From NCBI GenBank assembly GCA_964473255.1, contig CAYYOT010000012.1, forward strand, positions 1-64,000: a stretch of DNA of 64,000 nucleotides, written 5' to 3'. The notes below the pieces were generated by a model. It searched no databases and was not told the origin of the DNA. It saw nothing but the letters and a program-made list of their open reading frames with translations. Shown here piece by piece: positions 40,172-48,850 of the stretch; positions within the stretch are counted from its first letter, which is position 1, and every line of letters starts with the position of its first letter. Source of the DNA: Kuafuiihalomonas sp964473255. Lineage in GTDB: Bacteria > Myxococcota > Kuafuiibacteriia > Kuafuiibacteriales > Kuafuiibacteriaceae. The position numbers were made by a program, and so were the translations under genes.

Positions 40172-42148
40172 CTAGGGCACGAAGGCCGCGCGGATCGTGC
40201 CCCCCTGCTCGACGACCAGCGCCTGATTCGCCCGCACGTCTCCCAGGCTTTGGACCTCGCCATCCGGCCAGTCGATCGTCACGTCGGCCGCCCCGGTGTC
40301 GCCGCCCAGTCCGAAGTGGAGCCAACGACTGGGCTGCGTGTTGTAGTGACCTTCACCGCCGACGACCTGTCGAATCTGAGAGCCGACCGATGTTCGCAAC
40401 CTGACCTTCGCCCCGACGGCATCACGCAGCGTCCGACCTTCGAGTCGAACGCGGAGCCATCGACCCACTCCGGCATCGTTTCTGAAGACACGCCAGCGGC
40501 TCGGATTGGCCTCGGTTCGAAAACGGCCGCCGGGCATGAAGAAATCGAGATCTCCATCGCCGTCGAGGTCGGTCCAAAGGGTCGGCCCGGGCCGAGCGAT
40601 GTCGATGCCGGTCGTGGCCTGAGCCTGCCGCACGAAGACCTGATCGTCACCTTGACGATAGAGCTCCAGCTTCGTTCCTCCCCGAAGGCGCGAGACCGCC
40701 AGGTCCAGCCGACCATCCTGATCGACATCGACCCACGCGGCGTGGATCTCGTCTTCCGCCCATTCCAACCCGCGTACGCGACTCTCCTCGGCGAACGCCG
40801 TGCCGTCGCCCGGGTTCACGAACAGGAGAGTCCGGTCGCTCTGCAGATAGTCGGGATGCCCGATGGTGGGCGTGATCAGGTCGAAGTCCCCGTCGTTGTC
40901 GAAGTCGCCGAAGCTGCAGCCAAAACCGTTGCCCCCGATCGGGACCGGCCAGCGCCGGCCCCCGAAGTCCAGGGGGGGCTCGTTCTCGATCAGCGAGCGC
41001 GGATCGAATCGATCGGTGACGGTCCCCCTCAGGGTCGCCGAAACACCGAGCTCGGCACCCACGTCGACCAGCTGGAGCTCACCATCGTTTCGCCAGAGGA
41101 GGTTGTGGTCCCAGTAGCGGGGAGGACTGCCGAGAGCCGGTCGACCTGCACCGTAGTTGTGGACGAATAGGTCCACGTCACCGTCATCGTCATAGTCGGC
41201 CATCGCCAGTCCGTAGGCTGCACGACCGGTGGTTTCGGGATTTTCGTCGGGGGGCTCGGATGCGGTCAGGGGGTTCAGCTGAGCCGGCAGCTCTACCGGC
41301 CGGAACGAGCCATCACCGAGGTTTTCGTAGAACCGGTCGAGGGTGGGGTCGGTCTGACCGATCGCACCGTCGCTCCGCAGGATCTGCGCATAGAAGTGGC
41401 CGACGTAGAGGTCGAGGTCGGCATCACCGTCCAGGTCGACGAGTGCGACCGCTGCGGGTTCATGGTGGACTCGGCCGGCCAAGCTCACCCGAATGAGAGA
41501 CGGCAGGAGCCCTCTCGTTCCGGCGAAGGTGAAGCGACCCCGACCATCGTTGAGCCACACGCCATCCTCGCCTTGCCGGGACCGGACCCCGGTCAGCGCG
41601 ACCAGGTCGGCATCGCCGTCACCGTCGACGTCGCCGAAAACGGCGAGGGTCATCTCGGCTTCGGCCAGGCCGCTATCCGCCGTGATATCGTCGAAGCCGA
41701 AGCCGCCGTCACCGGCGCGGTTTCGGAAGAGGCGAGGACGGAGAGGCGTCGACGTCACGGGGACGGTGAAGAGATCGTCGTGACCGTCTCCATTCACGTC
41801 GACGAGCATCGCCCGGGAGTCCGGTCCGACGTCGACGAAGCCGGCAGTGGGGCTGACCTCCGCGAACCAGGGGGCTTCGAGGGCAGCGACGGTCGTCGTC
41901 GTGATCGGACCGACGTGCTGATAGAAGGCGGGCTCCGTCGCGGCGTCGGCTCCGCCAGCCCCGGCGTCGGTCGAGGACGCACCATCCACCACCGACGCAT
42001 CGAGCCCCGAAGATGCATCCGGTCGTACCACGGCATCGGCGGCCGGCGCTCGGTCGCCCGCTCCTGCCGCGTCGACGCCTCTCACGTCGGTCGCCGAGTC
42101 TCCGCAACCGACGACAAAGATGAGCGCTGCCCAGCTCGATACCCGCAC
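40172..42148 (-). CDS. FG-GAP/CRTAC1-type surface lipoprotein with ASPIC/UnbV domain
   Basis: A 658-residue lipoprotein starting at GTG 42148 with signal SSWAALIFVVGC. An Asp/Ala-rich tether (about 15-70) is followed by FG-GAP/VCBS repeats with Asp-rich calcium loops (DVNGDGHDDLFTV, DVDGDGDADLVAL, DLDGDADLDLYVG, DYDDDGDVDLFVH, DFDNDGDFDLITP, DVDQDGRLDLAVS, DLDGDGDLDFFMP). The C-terminus is an ASPIC/UnbV domain (RWLRVRLEGRTLRDAVGAKV, SRWLHFGLGG, VTIDWPDGEVQSL). It resembles the lipoprotein at 32945 but has no Cys repeats. A longer frame reaching 42346 includes an Arg-rich stretch that is not natural protein. Confidence 0.82.
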   Translation of the reverse strand: MRVSSWAALIFVVGCGDSATDVRGVDAAGAGDRAPAADAVVRPDASSGLDASVVDGASSTDAGAGGADAATEPAFYQHVGPITTTTVAALEAPWFAEVSPTAGFVDVGPDSRAMLVDVNGDGHDDLFTVPVTSTPLRPRLFRNRAGDGGFGFDDITADSGLAEAEMTLAVFGDVDGDGDADLVALTGVRSRQGEDGVWLNDGRGRFTFAGTRGLLPSLIRVSLAGRVHHEPAAVALVDLDGDADLDLYVGHFYAQILRSDGAIGQTDPTLDRFYENLGDGSFRPVELPAQLNPLTASEPPDENPETTGRAAYGLAMADYDDDGDVDLFVHNYGAGRPALGSPPRYWDHNLLWRNDGELQLVDVGAELGVSATLRGTVTDRFDPRSLIENEPPLDFGGRRWPVPIGGNGFGCSFGDFDNDGDFDLITPTIGHPDYLQSDRTLLFVNPGDGTAFAEESRVRGLEWAEDEIHAAWVDVDQDGRLDLAVSRLRGGTKLELYRQGDDQVFVRQAQATTGIDIARPGPTLWTDLDGDGDLDFFMPGGRFRTEANPSRWRVFRNDAGVGRWLRVRLEGRTLRDAVGAKVRLRTSVGSQIRQVVGGEGHYNTQPSRWLHFGLGGDTGAADVTIDWPDGEVQSLGDVRANQALVVEQGGTIRAAFVP

Positions 42149-42198
42149 GAGACGACAAAGGCCGAGGAGACCACGACCGGCAACCCCTTTTCCCGGAG

Positions 42199-42807
42199 TC
42201 AGCGACGGCTGCCGATCGGCCGGGCGGGGACCCCGGCGACGATCGCCCCCGGCTCGACGTCTCGGGTGACGACGGCGCCCATCCCGACCACCGCGCCGTC
42301 CCCGATCATCACACCGTCGGTGATGCCGGCGCCGCTTCCGACCCACACGTCACGACCGATGCGGATCCCTCGGGACCGCACCGGCTGCTCCCGGATCGTG
42401 CGCTCGGGGGACAAGCCGTGATCGAACGCGTAGGCGCGAACGCCCGACGCCAGACGACTATCGTCGCCGATGTCGATCCCCGCCGAACCGCCGTCGAGAT
42501 GAACGCGCGGATTGATGCTCACGCGCCGACCCAACCGGACCGGGCCGTGAACGAAAGCCTCGGCCGCCACGAAGCTGTGGGCCCCGATGACGACGGCCCG
42601 CCCCGGTTCGGCAAAGATCCTCGCCTCGGGAGCGATGAACGCGGTGGCATCGACGGACACCGTTTCCAGCGTCATGAGTCGAGCCCTCACCCGGGCCTGC
42701 CAGGGCTCGGCCCACGCTCGATGCTCGGGCTTGAGGCGCGCGTAGAGCCACGGCATCCAAGACAGACGTCGCCGGTGCTGTACGCGATACCGTCGAGCAT
42801 CGGTCAT
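42199..42807 (-). CDS. Hexapeptide-repeat acyltransferase (left-handed beta-helix)
   Basis: A 202-residue enzyme related to maltose/galactoside O-acetyltransferases. An N-terminal helical arm (MPWLYARLKPEHRAWAEPWQ) is followed by hexapeptide repeats coiled into a left-handed beta-helix (about 60-195, with IDIGDDSRLASGVRAYAFDH, GIRIGRDVWVGSGAGI and GAVVGMGAVVTRDVEPGAIVAGVPARPIG). The catalytic histidine is likely in AFDHGL. The ATG at 42807 overlaps the phosphomevalonate kinase stop as ATGA, so it belongs to the mevalonate operon. The acyl acceptor is unknown. Confidence 0.87.
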   Translation of the reverse strand: MTDARRYRVQHRRRLSWMPWLYARLKPEHRAWAEPWQARVRARLMTLETVSVDATAFIAPEARIFAEPGRAVVIGAHSFVAAEAFVHGPVRLGRRVSINPRVHLDGGSAGIDIGDDSRLASGVRAYAFDHGLSPERTIREQPVRSRGIRIGRDVWVGSGAGITDGVMIGDGAVVGMGAVVTRDVEPGAIVAGVPARPIGSRR

Positions 42808-43682
42808 GGGGCGGACTCGAGACGAAGCCCCACGGGGTCGATGCCGACGGGAAGGCGTTCGATGCCGACGTCCCGCCCGAGCTGGTCGGCATCGACGTCG
42901 GCGGGAAGCCAGGCCACGGCCACGTCGCCGCCCCCGGCGCCCGATGTCTTGGCCACGCCGCCGCGGTTCATCGCCGCCCGCGCGAGGGCCTGCGCGGACT
43001 CGGTGACGATGGGAACGCCGGCGGAGGATCCGAGTCCGTCGAGCGCACGGAGGTAGCGGGCCACCGCGCTGCGAAATGGATCGAACCGGCCACGGGCGTA
43101 GGCCGTGATCCCTTCTTCGGCCAGCTCGACCAGCACAGCGTGCCAGCGCTCCCAGTCGGGACTGGCCCGGCACTTGGCCACCAACTCCGACGTCGTGACC
43201 GGCGGCCCCAGCCGGAAGACGTGAAGCGTGACGTTGGCGAAGCCGCTTCGTGCGGGCGCCACTGGACCGGGTTGACGCCCGAGCACCACGACCCCCCCGT
43301 GATAGCTGGCGGCGACATCGACCCCGCTGCCCGTCCCTCCCGAAGCGACGGCGTGACCGGCGAGAGCAACCGAGAGAACCTCGTCGTCGGTCGACGCGAG
43401 CAGGATGGCGGCCGACGTCACCGCGGTCGCCGCCGATGACCCGAATCCGTACTTTCGGCCGTGGTCGTCTCGGAACGCGCGCGTGTCGACATGGACGCCG
43501 CGCTCGGCCGCGGGGCTCCCGATCGACGACCGGACGCCGGCGATCACCGGAGACTCGGTTCCCCCGGGCGGCATGGCCCGCGCGTGTGCGCGAACGTCGA
43601 CCGCGGCCACCAGAGCTCGGCCAGCCTGCGTGACGGCGTACTCGCCCAAGAGCAGCACCTTGCCCGGCGCCGAAACGATCAC
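42804..43682 (-). CDS. Phosphomevalonate kinase (GHMP family)
   Basis: Phosphorylates phosphomevalonate to diphosphomevalonate. The 292-residue protein has the GHMP features VSAPGKVLLLGEYAV (motif 1), KYGFGSSAATAVTSAAIL (ATP-binding motif 2) and KTSGAGGGDVAVAWLP (motif 3). The wording of motifs 1 and 3 fits phosphomevalonate kinase better than mevalonate kinase. It starts with GTG 43682, overlapping the decarboxylase stop as GTGA, and its stop overlaps the acyltransferase start as ATGA. A longer frame reaching 44129 is an artefact. Confidence 0.85.
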   Translation of the reverse strand: MIVSAPGKVLLLGEYAVTQAGRALVAAVDVRAHARAMPPGGTESPVIAGVRSSIGSPAAERGVHVDTRAFRDDHGRKYGFGSSAATAVTSAAILLASTDDEVLSVALAGHAVASGGTGSGVDVAASYHGGVVVLGRQPGPVAPARSGFANVTLHVFRLGPPVTTSELVAKCRASPDWERWHAVLVELAEEGITAYARGRFDPFRSAVARYLRALDGLGSSAGVPIVTESAQALARAAMNRGGVAKTSGAGGGDVAVAWLPADVDADQLGRDVGIERLPVGIDPVGLRLESAP

Positions 43683-44647
43683 GACCGGCCTTCGACGAGG
43701 CTCGCGTCGCCCCCCGGCCGGCACGACCGGATCTCGTCGACGCCGTCCGCGCCCCGGAGTTCCGCCGCAACTTCGTCGACTCGGGAGAGCGGAGTGAACA
43801 CGACGACGTGCGGACCGGCGTCGATGGTGAAACACACGGGGACGCCGTCGGCGCGCATCCCTCGTACTCGATGGATCAGCGAAACGGTGGGCGGCTCGAA
43901 GTACACGAGACCCGGGCGAGCCGCAAAAGCGTTGGCGTGCATCGCCAAGCAGTTGCCCTCCACGATCGCGGCCAGCGCGTCGAAGTCCGCCTCGCGGAGC
44001 GCGGTCTCGGCGCGGTCGAGGTCGACGGCGACGAGCTTCAGCCAAGCCTCGTGGTACGGGCTGGTCGTTCGCGTCAGCTCCATGCCGTCGGTCGAGCCCA
44101 CCGACTTCGGGGTCGACCGTACGACGCACACGACCGCCCCGAGCTCCAGGCGCGAACCGAGGACTGGCTCGGCATACGGGTCAGGCTCTTCCCCTCGGAT
44201 CTTGACCAGCCCCCCGAAGATCGACCGGGCGGCGCTTCCCGAGCCTCGACGCGCTAGCCGACTGAGCTCGCGTCGGTCGGGGGTCGCACCGAATGCTGCG
44301 GTCGCCGCCACGGCCAGCGCGGCGAAGGCCGAGGCCGAAGACGCCAATCCCGCGGCGGTCGGGAAGTCGTTTCGACTCTCGACCCGCACGCGTTCCGTGC
44401 GGCCGGTCGCCCGGCGAACGATGTCCACGAAACGAGACACCCGGGCGAGAGCCCGACCCGACTGGGGCTGGCCGTCCAGCACCAGAGCATCGTCGCCGGC
44501 CTCCGGTGCCAGCTCCACGGTGGTCTCGGTATCCAGGCCCTGGAGCGTCAGCGACAGACTTCCGGCGGCGGGTACGTTGTCGTGGACCGTCCGCTTTCCC
44601 CAGTACTTGACCAGGGCGATGTTGGCGTGGGCTCGGGCCGTGGCCAT
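43679..44647 (-). CDS. mvaD: Diphosphomevalonate decarboxylase
   Basis: Makes isopentenyl diphosphate from diphosphomevalonate with ATP. The 322-residue protein begins ARAHANIALVKYWGKR with the conserved lysine and tyrosine, and has the ATP motif NDFPTAAGLASSASAFAALA with the catalytic serine, plus PVCFTIDAGPHVVVF near the C-terminus. The ATG at 44647 gives the family N-terminus. Isoprenoid supply by the mevalonate route is typical of Myxococcales among proteobacterial-type organisms. HMG-CoA reductase, synthase and mevalonate kinase are not in the window. Confidence 0.93.
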   Translation of the reverse strand: MATARAHANIALVKYWGKRTVHDNVPAAGSLSLTLQGLDTETTVELAPEAGDDALVLDGQPQSGRALARVSRFVDIVRRATGRTERVRVESRNDFPTAAGLASSASAFAALAVAATAAFGATPDRRELSRLARRGSGSAARSIFGGLVKIRGEEPDPYAEPVLGSRLELGAVVCVVRSTPKSVGSTDGMELTRTTSPYHEAWLKLVAVDLDRAETALREADFDALAAIVEGNCLAMHANAFAARPGLVYFEPPTVSLIHRVRGMRADGVPVCFTIDAGPHVVVFTPLSRVDEVAAELRGADGVDEIRSCRPGGDASLVEGRS

Positions 44648-44704
44648 GGAGCGAAGGCTGTCCCGCGGTGACGCTCGAGCCAACCGGGAAAAGGAGCAAA
44701 CCGA

Positions 44705-46522
44705 TCAGACCGTGCGTTTGGGGCGAAAGGCGGAACGGAGCTCGCGCTTCCTCAACCGAATGGCACCCGGGGTGACCTCGACCAGCTCGTCCTCGTCGAT
44801 GAACTCGATCGCCTCCTCGAGGCTCATGTCCTTGATCGCGGTGACGATCACGGCCTCGTCTTTTCCGGCGGCGCGGATGTTGGTGAGCTTCTTCTCCCGG
44901 CAGACGTTCACGTCGAGGTCGTTCTCACGGGCATGCTCGCCGACGATCATGCCCTCGTACACTTCCGTGCCCGGCCGAATGAGCATCTTGCCTCGCGGCT
45001 GTAGGTTGAAGATCGCGTAGGGCGTGGCGGTGCCGGCTCGGTCCGAAACGAGGGCTCCCGTCGGACGACGCGCGACCTGGCCTTGATGTGCGGCCCAGCC
45101 ATCGAAAATCGTGTTGAGAATGCCGGTTCCCCGGGTATCGGTGAGGAACTGGGAGCGGTAGCCGATCAAACCGCGCGACGGGATCCGGTACTCGAGACGG
45201 ACACGGCCCCCGTGATTGCGCATGTCAAGCATCGAACCCTTCCGCCCCGACATCTTCTCCGTGACGATTCCCATGTGCTCGTCCGGGATATCGATGATCG
45301 CTCGCTCCATCGGCTCCTGCAGCTCGCCGTCGACTTCACGGGACACGACCTGCGGCTTGGACAGACCCAGCTCGAAGCCTTCGCGCCGGAGCGTCTCGGC
45401 CAAGACGGCGAGCTGTAGTTCGCCGCGGCCGGAGACCTCGAACTGGTCCGGTAGTTCGGTGTCCGTCACGCGGATGGCCACGTTTTGCTCCGCCGCTCGG
45501 AGGAGCCGCTCTCGGATCTGGCGACTGGTCACGTACTTGCCGGAGCGGCCGGCCATGGGGGACGTATTGACGGAAAAAATCATCCGCAGGGTCGGCGGGT
45601 CTACGCGGATGCGTTCGAGCGAGGGCACTTCGGGGTCGGCCACGATGGTGTCGCCGATCTGGACTTCATCGACGCCGGCCAAAGCCAAAATGTCGCCGGC
45701 CGAAACCTCGTCGGCTTCGACCCGCCCGAGCCCTCGAAACGTGAAGAGCTTGGTCGTTCGAAAGGGCAAGACCTTGCCGCCGTCCTGATGGAGGTAGACC
45801 TGACTATTGCGCTTGACCGAGCCGGCCACCACTCGGCCGATGGCAACCCGTCCCAGGTAGTCGTCGTACTCGGTATTCGCGATCAGCACCTGAAGTGGTT
45901 CTTCACGGCGGTCTTCAGGCGCCGGCAGCTCGGCGAGCACCGTTTCGAAAAGGGGGCGCAGGTCGGTGGAGTCGTCGTCGAGCGAGCTCTTGGCCACGCC
46001 GTCGCGGCCGATCGCATAGACGACCGGAAAGTCGAGCACGTCTTCGTCGGCCTCAAGGTCGATGAAGAGGTCGTAGATCTCGTCCAAGACCTCCTGGGGA
46101 CGGGCGTCCTGTCGGTCGATCTTGTTGACGACCACCACGACCGGAAGATGGGCGGCGAGGGCTTTCGAAAGCACGAACCGAGTCTGAGGGAGCGGTCCCT
46201 CGGCAGCGTCCACCAGCAGGAGTACTCCGTCGGCCAGCTTCAATACCCGCTCGACTTCGCCGCCGAAGTCGGCGTGGCCCGGCGTATCCAGGATGTTGAG
46301 CTTCGTGTCCTGAAAAGTGACCGCCGTGTTCTTGGCCAAGATGGTTATGCCCCGCTCGCGCTCTTGATCGTTGCTGTCGAGCACGCGCTCGACCCGAGCC
46401 TCGTTGGAGCGAAAAATCCCGGCCTGGCCCAGCATCGCATCGACGAGGGTCGTCTTGCCGTGATCGATGTGGGCGACGATGGCGAAGTTTCGAATGTCTT
46501 CCCGCGGGGACACGCGCGGCAT
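44705..46522 (-). CDS. typA: Translational GTPase TypA/BipA
   Basis: A ribosome-binding GTPase that aids ribosome assembly and growth at low temperature or under stress. The 605 residues contain the G1 box AHIDHGKTTL, switch region RERGITILAKN, G3 DTPGHADFGGEVERV, G4 NKIDR, the domain II beta-barrel and the TypA-specific C-terminal domain (RGTGILNTIFDGWAAHQG, LIRPGTEVYEGMIVGEHARENDLDVNVCREKKLTN). The ATG at 46522 was chosen; a GTG lies two codons upstream. It is upstream of the mevalonate genes on the same strand, 57 bases away. Confidence 0.95.
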   Translation of the reverse strand: MPRVSPREDIRNFAIVAHIDHGKTTLVDAMLGQAGIFRSNEARVERVLDSNDQERERGITILAKNTAVTFQDTKLNILDTPGHADFGGEVERVLKLADGVLLLVDAAEGPLPQTRFVLSKALAAHLPVVVVVNKIDRQDARPQEVLDEIYDLFIDLEADEDVLDFPVVYAIGRDGVAKSSLDDDSTDLRPLFETVLAELPAPEDRREEPLQVLIANTEYDDYLGRVAIGRVVAGSVKRNSQVYLHQDGGKVLPFRTTKLFTFRGLGRVEADEVSAGDILALAGVDEVQIGDTIVADPEVPSLERIRVDPPTLRMIFSVNTSPMAGRSGKYVTSRQIRERLLRAAEQNVAIRVTDTELPDQFEVSGRGELQLAVLAETLRREGFELGLSKPQVVSREVDGELQEPMERAIIDIPDEHMGIVTEKMSGRKGSMLDMRNHGGRVRLEYRIPSRGLIGYRSQFLTDTRGTGILNTIFDGWAAHQGQVARRPTGALVSDRAGTATPYAIFNLQPRGKMLIRPGTEVYEGMIVGEHARENDLDVNVCREKKLTNIRAAGKDEAVIVTAIKDMSLEEAIEFIDEDELVEVTPGAIRLRKRELRSAFRPKRTV

Positions 46523-46567
46523 GAACACCGAGGCGCCGGGAAGGTCAACCAGTTCCCCGCGGGGCGG

Positions 46568-48844
46568 CTAGAGCAGACCTCCCCGTCGGCGAAGCCACCA
46601 TTCTGCGGTCAGGAGCCCGAGGAGAAGCAGAAGCGGCACCGGACCGTCCCATATGGACAAGGTTAGGGTTCGATCGACTTCGACGCGCCGAGGATCCTCG
46701 AGCGCTATCGGTTTCAGAGGCTCACGGACGTCGGTGTAGGTTCCACCCGAGGCTTCGGCGATCGCCTTCATCAGGTCGGGCCGAGGGAAGGGCGACTGCA
46801 TCTCGACGTCGCTCGCCTGGACGATCACGGGTTCCCGCGCAGTGCCCACCGACTCCCCGCCGTCGTAGGCGCGAATCTCGAGCAAATAGCTGCCCGGTGC
46901 CAGCCCGTCGAAGCTGAGCACCGCCAGACCGTCGGGTCCGGTCGTGACCGCCTCGCCCCGGCCCTCGACCTCCGCGTCGAGAGGCACGAGTGAGGCTTCC
47001 ACCTCGGCGCCTTCAATGCCGGAGTAGTCGAGGCCGAGCACACGGATCTCCGCGGATACCGGCTCATCCCGATAGACCACCGAACGGCGAAGGTCGGCCC
47101 GGACGCGGGAGAGCTCGGGATCGCGGATGAGCCAGCGGAGAGACTGCTGCCAAAAACGCTCGTACTCGCGGCCCGAAGTCCCTTGCCCGACCGCCTCATA
47201 GCGCCAAAACCACAGGCTGTCCGTAGCCACGGCCATCGAGCGCCCGTCACCTACTTCGCGGATCGACACGACCGGCGGATTGCCGGGCAGAGTGGGGTGG
47301 GCGAGCAACGCTTGCGCTCCGGGCATGAGCCCGGTCGATCCATTGAAGCCCTCGAGCTGCGGCAGGCGCTCGAACGTCGACGACGGAGCGACGCCGGGCT
47401 CCCCGATGCGAGTCACGGGATGGCGGCGGCCCTCGCCGGTGAGTCGGGGGGTGAAAGGCGCAGGGTCCCACGCCAGACCACCCCCGAGCCGTACGGGCAG
47501 AATCTCGGCGATCGGTGTTCCTGCGTAGAAGCCCGGTTCGAAGGACTGGTCACCCCCGATCATCAAGAAGCTCCCGCCGTCCAGGACGTAACGCCGGATG
47601 TTCCGGAGGTAGTGAGCCATTCGATACGGTCGGTACGAGAAGTTTTGATAGATCACGACGTCGAAGCTGGGGAGCTCGGTCGTAAACAGGTCATTCACCG
47701 GAAACGGTATGAGCGCCAGCTCGTCCTGCGATGCCTTGTGTACGTCGGTGACCGACCGGAGGATGAAAAACGATATCAGGTCGACGTTCGGATTGCGTTT
47801 GAGCAGCTCGCGAAGAAAGCGGACGTCCCACGATGGACGGCCCGCCACCTGGAGGATGCGAATGCGGTCGCGAATGACGCGCAGCACGACGTCCTTCTGA
47901 TTGTTGGCTTCGATCGCCTCCCCAACCTGCACGGGCGTCGAGACCCCGTAGACCTCGCGGCCGACCTGGCGGGGCTTGAACTCGAAGGTCACCCGACCGA
48001 CGCCGTCCTCAAGCTCGACGTCCTGGGTCTGCAAAACCGCCCCGTCCCGGCGGAGGGTCACCGGGACCTGAGAAAATCGAAGGCCGCGCGCCTCCACCTC
48101 CACGTCCATCGTCACCGTGTTGTGCACGAAAGCGAAGTCGTCGACGCGAACCCGACGGATGGCCAGGTCTTTGGCCGAGTCGCGACGCGAAAAGCCAATG
48201 GTGTGGATCGGCGCCTCGACCTGCTGCGCCAAGCGTTCGGCTTCCTCACGGGTCAGCCCTTCGCTATCCGCTCCGTCGGAGTAGAGGATGACGGCGCCAA
48301 CGTCGCGTCCCGCCGCCTGCCACTGAAGCTCCTTGAGGAGCCGGCCGAGCTGGGTCCGGCCCTGGTCGGCGGGCAGAGGGTTCGGCTGTTCGGCGATCGG
48401 CTGCATCCCTCGGCCGAACACGTAGCTCTCGAGGGTCGCTCGCGCGCTCAGGTCACGAAAAACACGGTCGTTGTCGGTCCGATGCGCCACGACCGCCTCC
48501 GCTCGGGTTTGGTCGCGGTCGCCCAACCCCATCGACCGCGACCCGTCGTAGACCACCAAGACCTGGCCACGGATGGGGGAAACGGCCCGCAGCTCCACAC
48601 CGGGCTGCAAGAACAGGATGAAAAGCAGTCCGGCCGAGGCCAGGCGCAGGACGAGCACCGGATAGCGAACTCGAGACGGCAGTCGCTGTGCGCCCCACGT
48701 GCTTCCGAGCACGGCGAGCGCCAGGAGACCGGCGGCCGCCCACCAAACCCCGAGCGGCCACTCGTTCAACCAGACGAATCGCCAGTCGTTGTAGAGGTCA
48801 GCCGTCCCCGGAGCCAGCCACGACACGAGCCACTGCAAGAACAC
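46568..48844 (-). CDS. vWA/glutamine-amidotransferase-like membrane protein
   Basis: A 758-residue membrane protein of the kind often encoded next to MoxR, DUF58 and DUF4159 genes. Two N-terminal transmembrane segments (VWWAAAGLLALAVLG, YPVLVLRLASAGLLFILFL) precede a von Willebrand A-like domain with the metal-site DGSRS in VVYDGSRSMGLG. A Class-I-glutamine-amidotransferase-like fold follows (about 340-480, YVLDGGSFLMIGGDQSF), then Ig-like beta domains and a final transmembrane helix (LLLLLGLLTAEWWLRRR). It starts with GTG 48844. Envelope-stress or surface-assembly functions are proposed for relatives; its role here is unknown. Confidence 0.82.
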   Translation of the reverse strand: MFLQWLVSWLAPGTADLYNDWRFVWLNEWPLGVWWAAAGLLALAVLGSTWGAQRLPSRVRYPVLVLRLASAGLLFILFLQPGVELRAVSPIRGQVLVVYDGSRSMGLGDRDQTRAEAVVAHRTDNDRVFRDLSARATLESYVFGRGMQPIAEQPNPLPADQGRTQLGRLLKELQWQAAGRDVGAVILYSDGADSEGLTREEAERLAQQVEAPIHTIGFSRRDSAKDLAIRRVRVDDFAFVHNTVTMDVEVEARGLRFSQVPVTLRRDGAVLQTQDVELEDGVGRVTFEFKPRQVGREVYGVSTPVQVGEAIEANNQKDVVLRVIRDRIRILQVAGRPSWDVRFLRELLKRNPNVDLISFFILRSVTDVHKASQDELALIPFPVNDLFTTELPSFDVVIYQNFSYRPYRMAHYLRNIRRYVLDGGSFLMIGGDQSFEPGFYAGTPIAEILPVRLGGGLAWDPAPFTPRLTGEGRRHPVTRIGEPGVAPSSTFERLPQLEGFNGSTGLMPGAQALLAHPTLPGNPPVVSIREVGDGRSMAVATDSLWFWRYEAVGQGTSGREYERFWQQSLRWLIRDPELSRVRADLRRSVVYRDEPVSAEIRVLGLDYSGIEGAEVEASLVPLDAEVEGRGEAVTTGPDGLAVLSFDGLAPGSYLLEIRAYDGGESVGTAREPVIVQASDVEMQSPFPRPDLMKAIAEASGGTYTDVREPLKPIALEDPRRVEVDRTLTLSIWDGPVPLLLLLGLLTAEWWLRRRGGLL

Positions 48845-48850
48845 GCCGGT

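Noticed and set aside
42808..43770. Upstream extension of the hexapeptide acyltransferase frame
   Set aside because: The extension is Arg/Gly-rich and overlaps phosphomevalonate kinase and part of mvaD in another frame; the ATG at 42807 fits the ATGA coupling.
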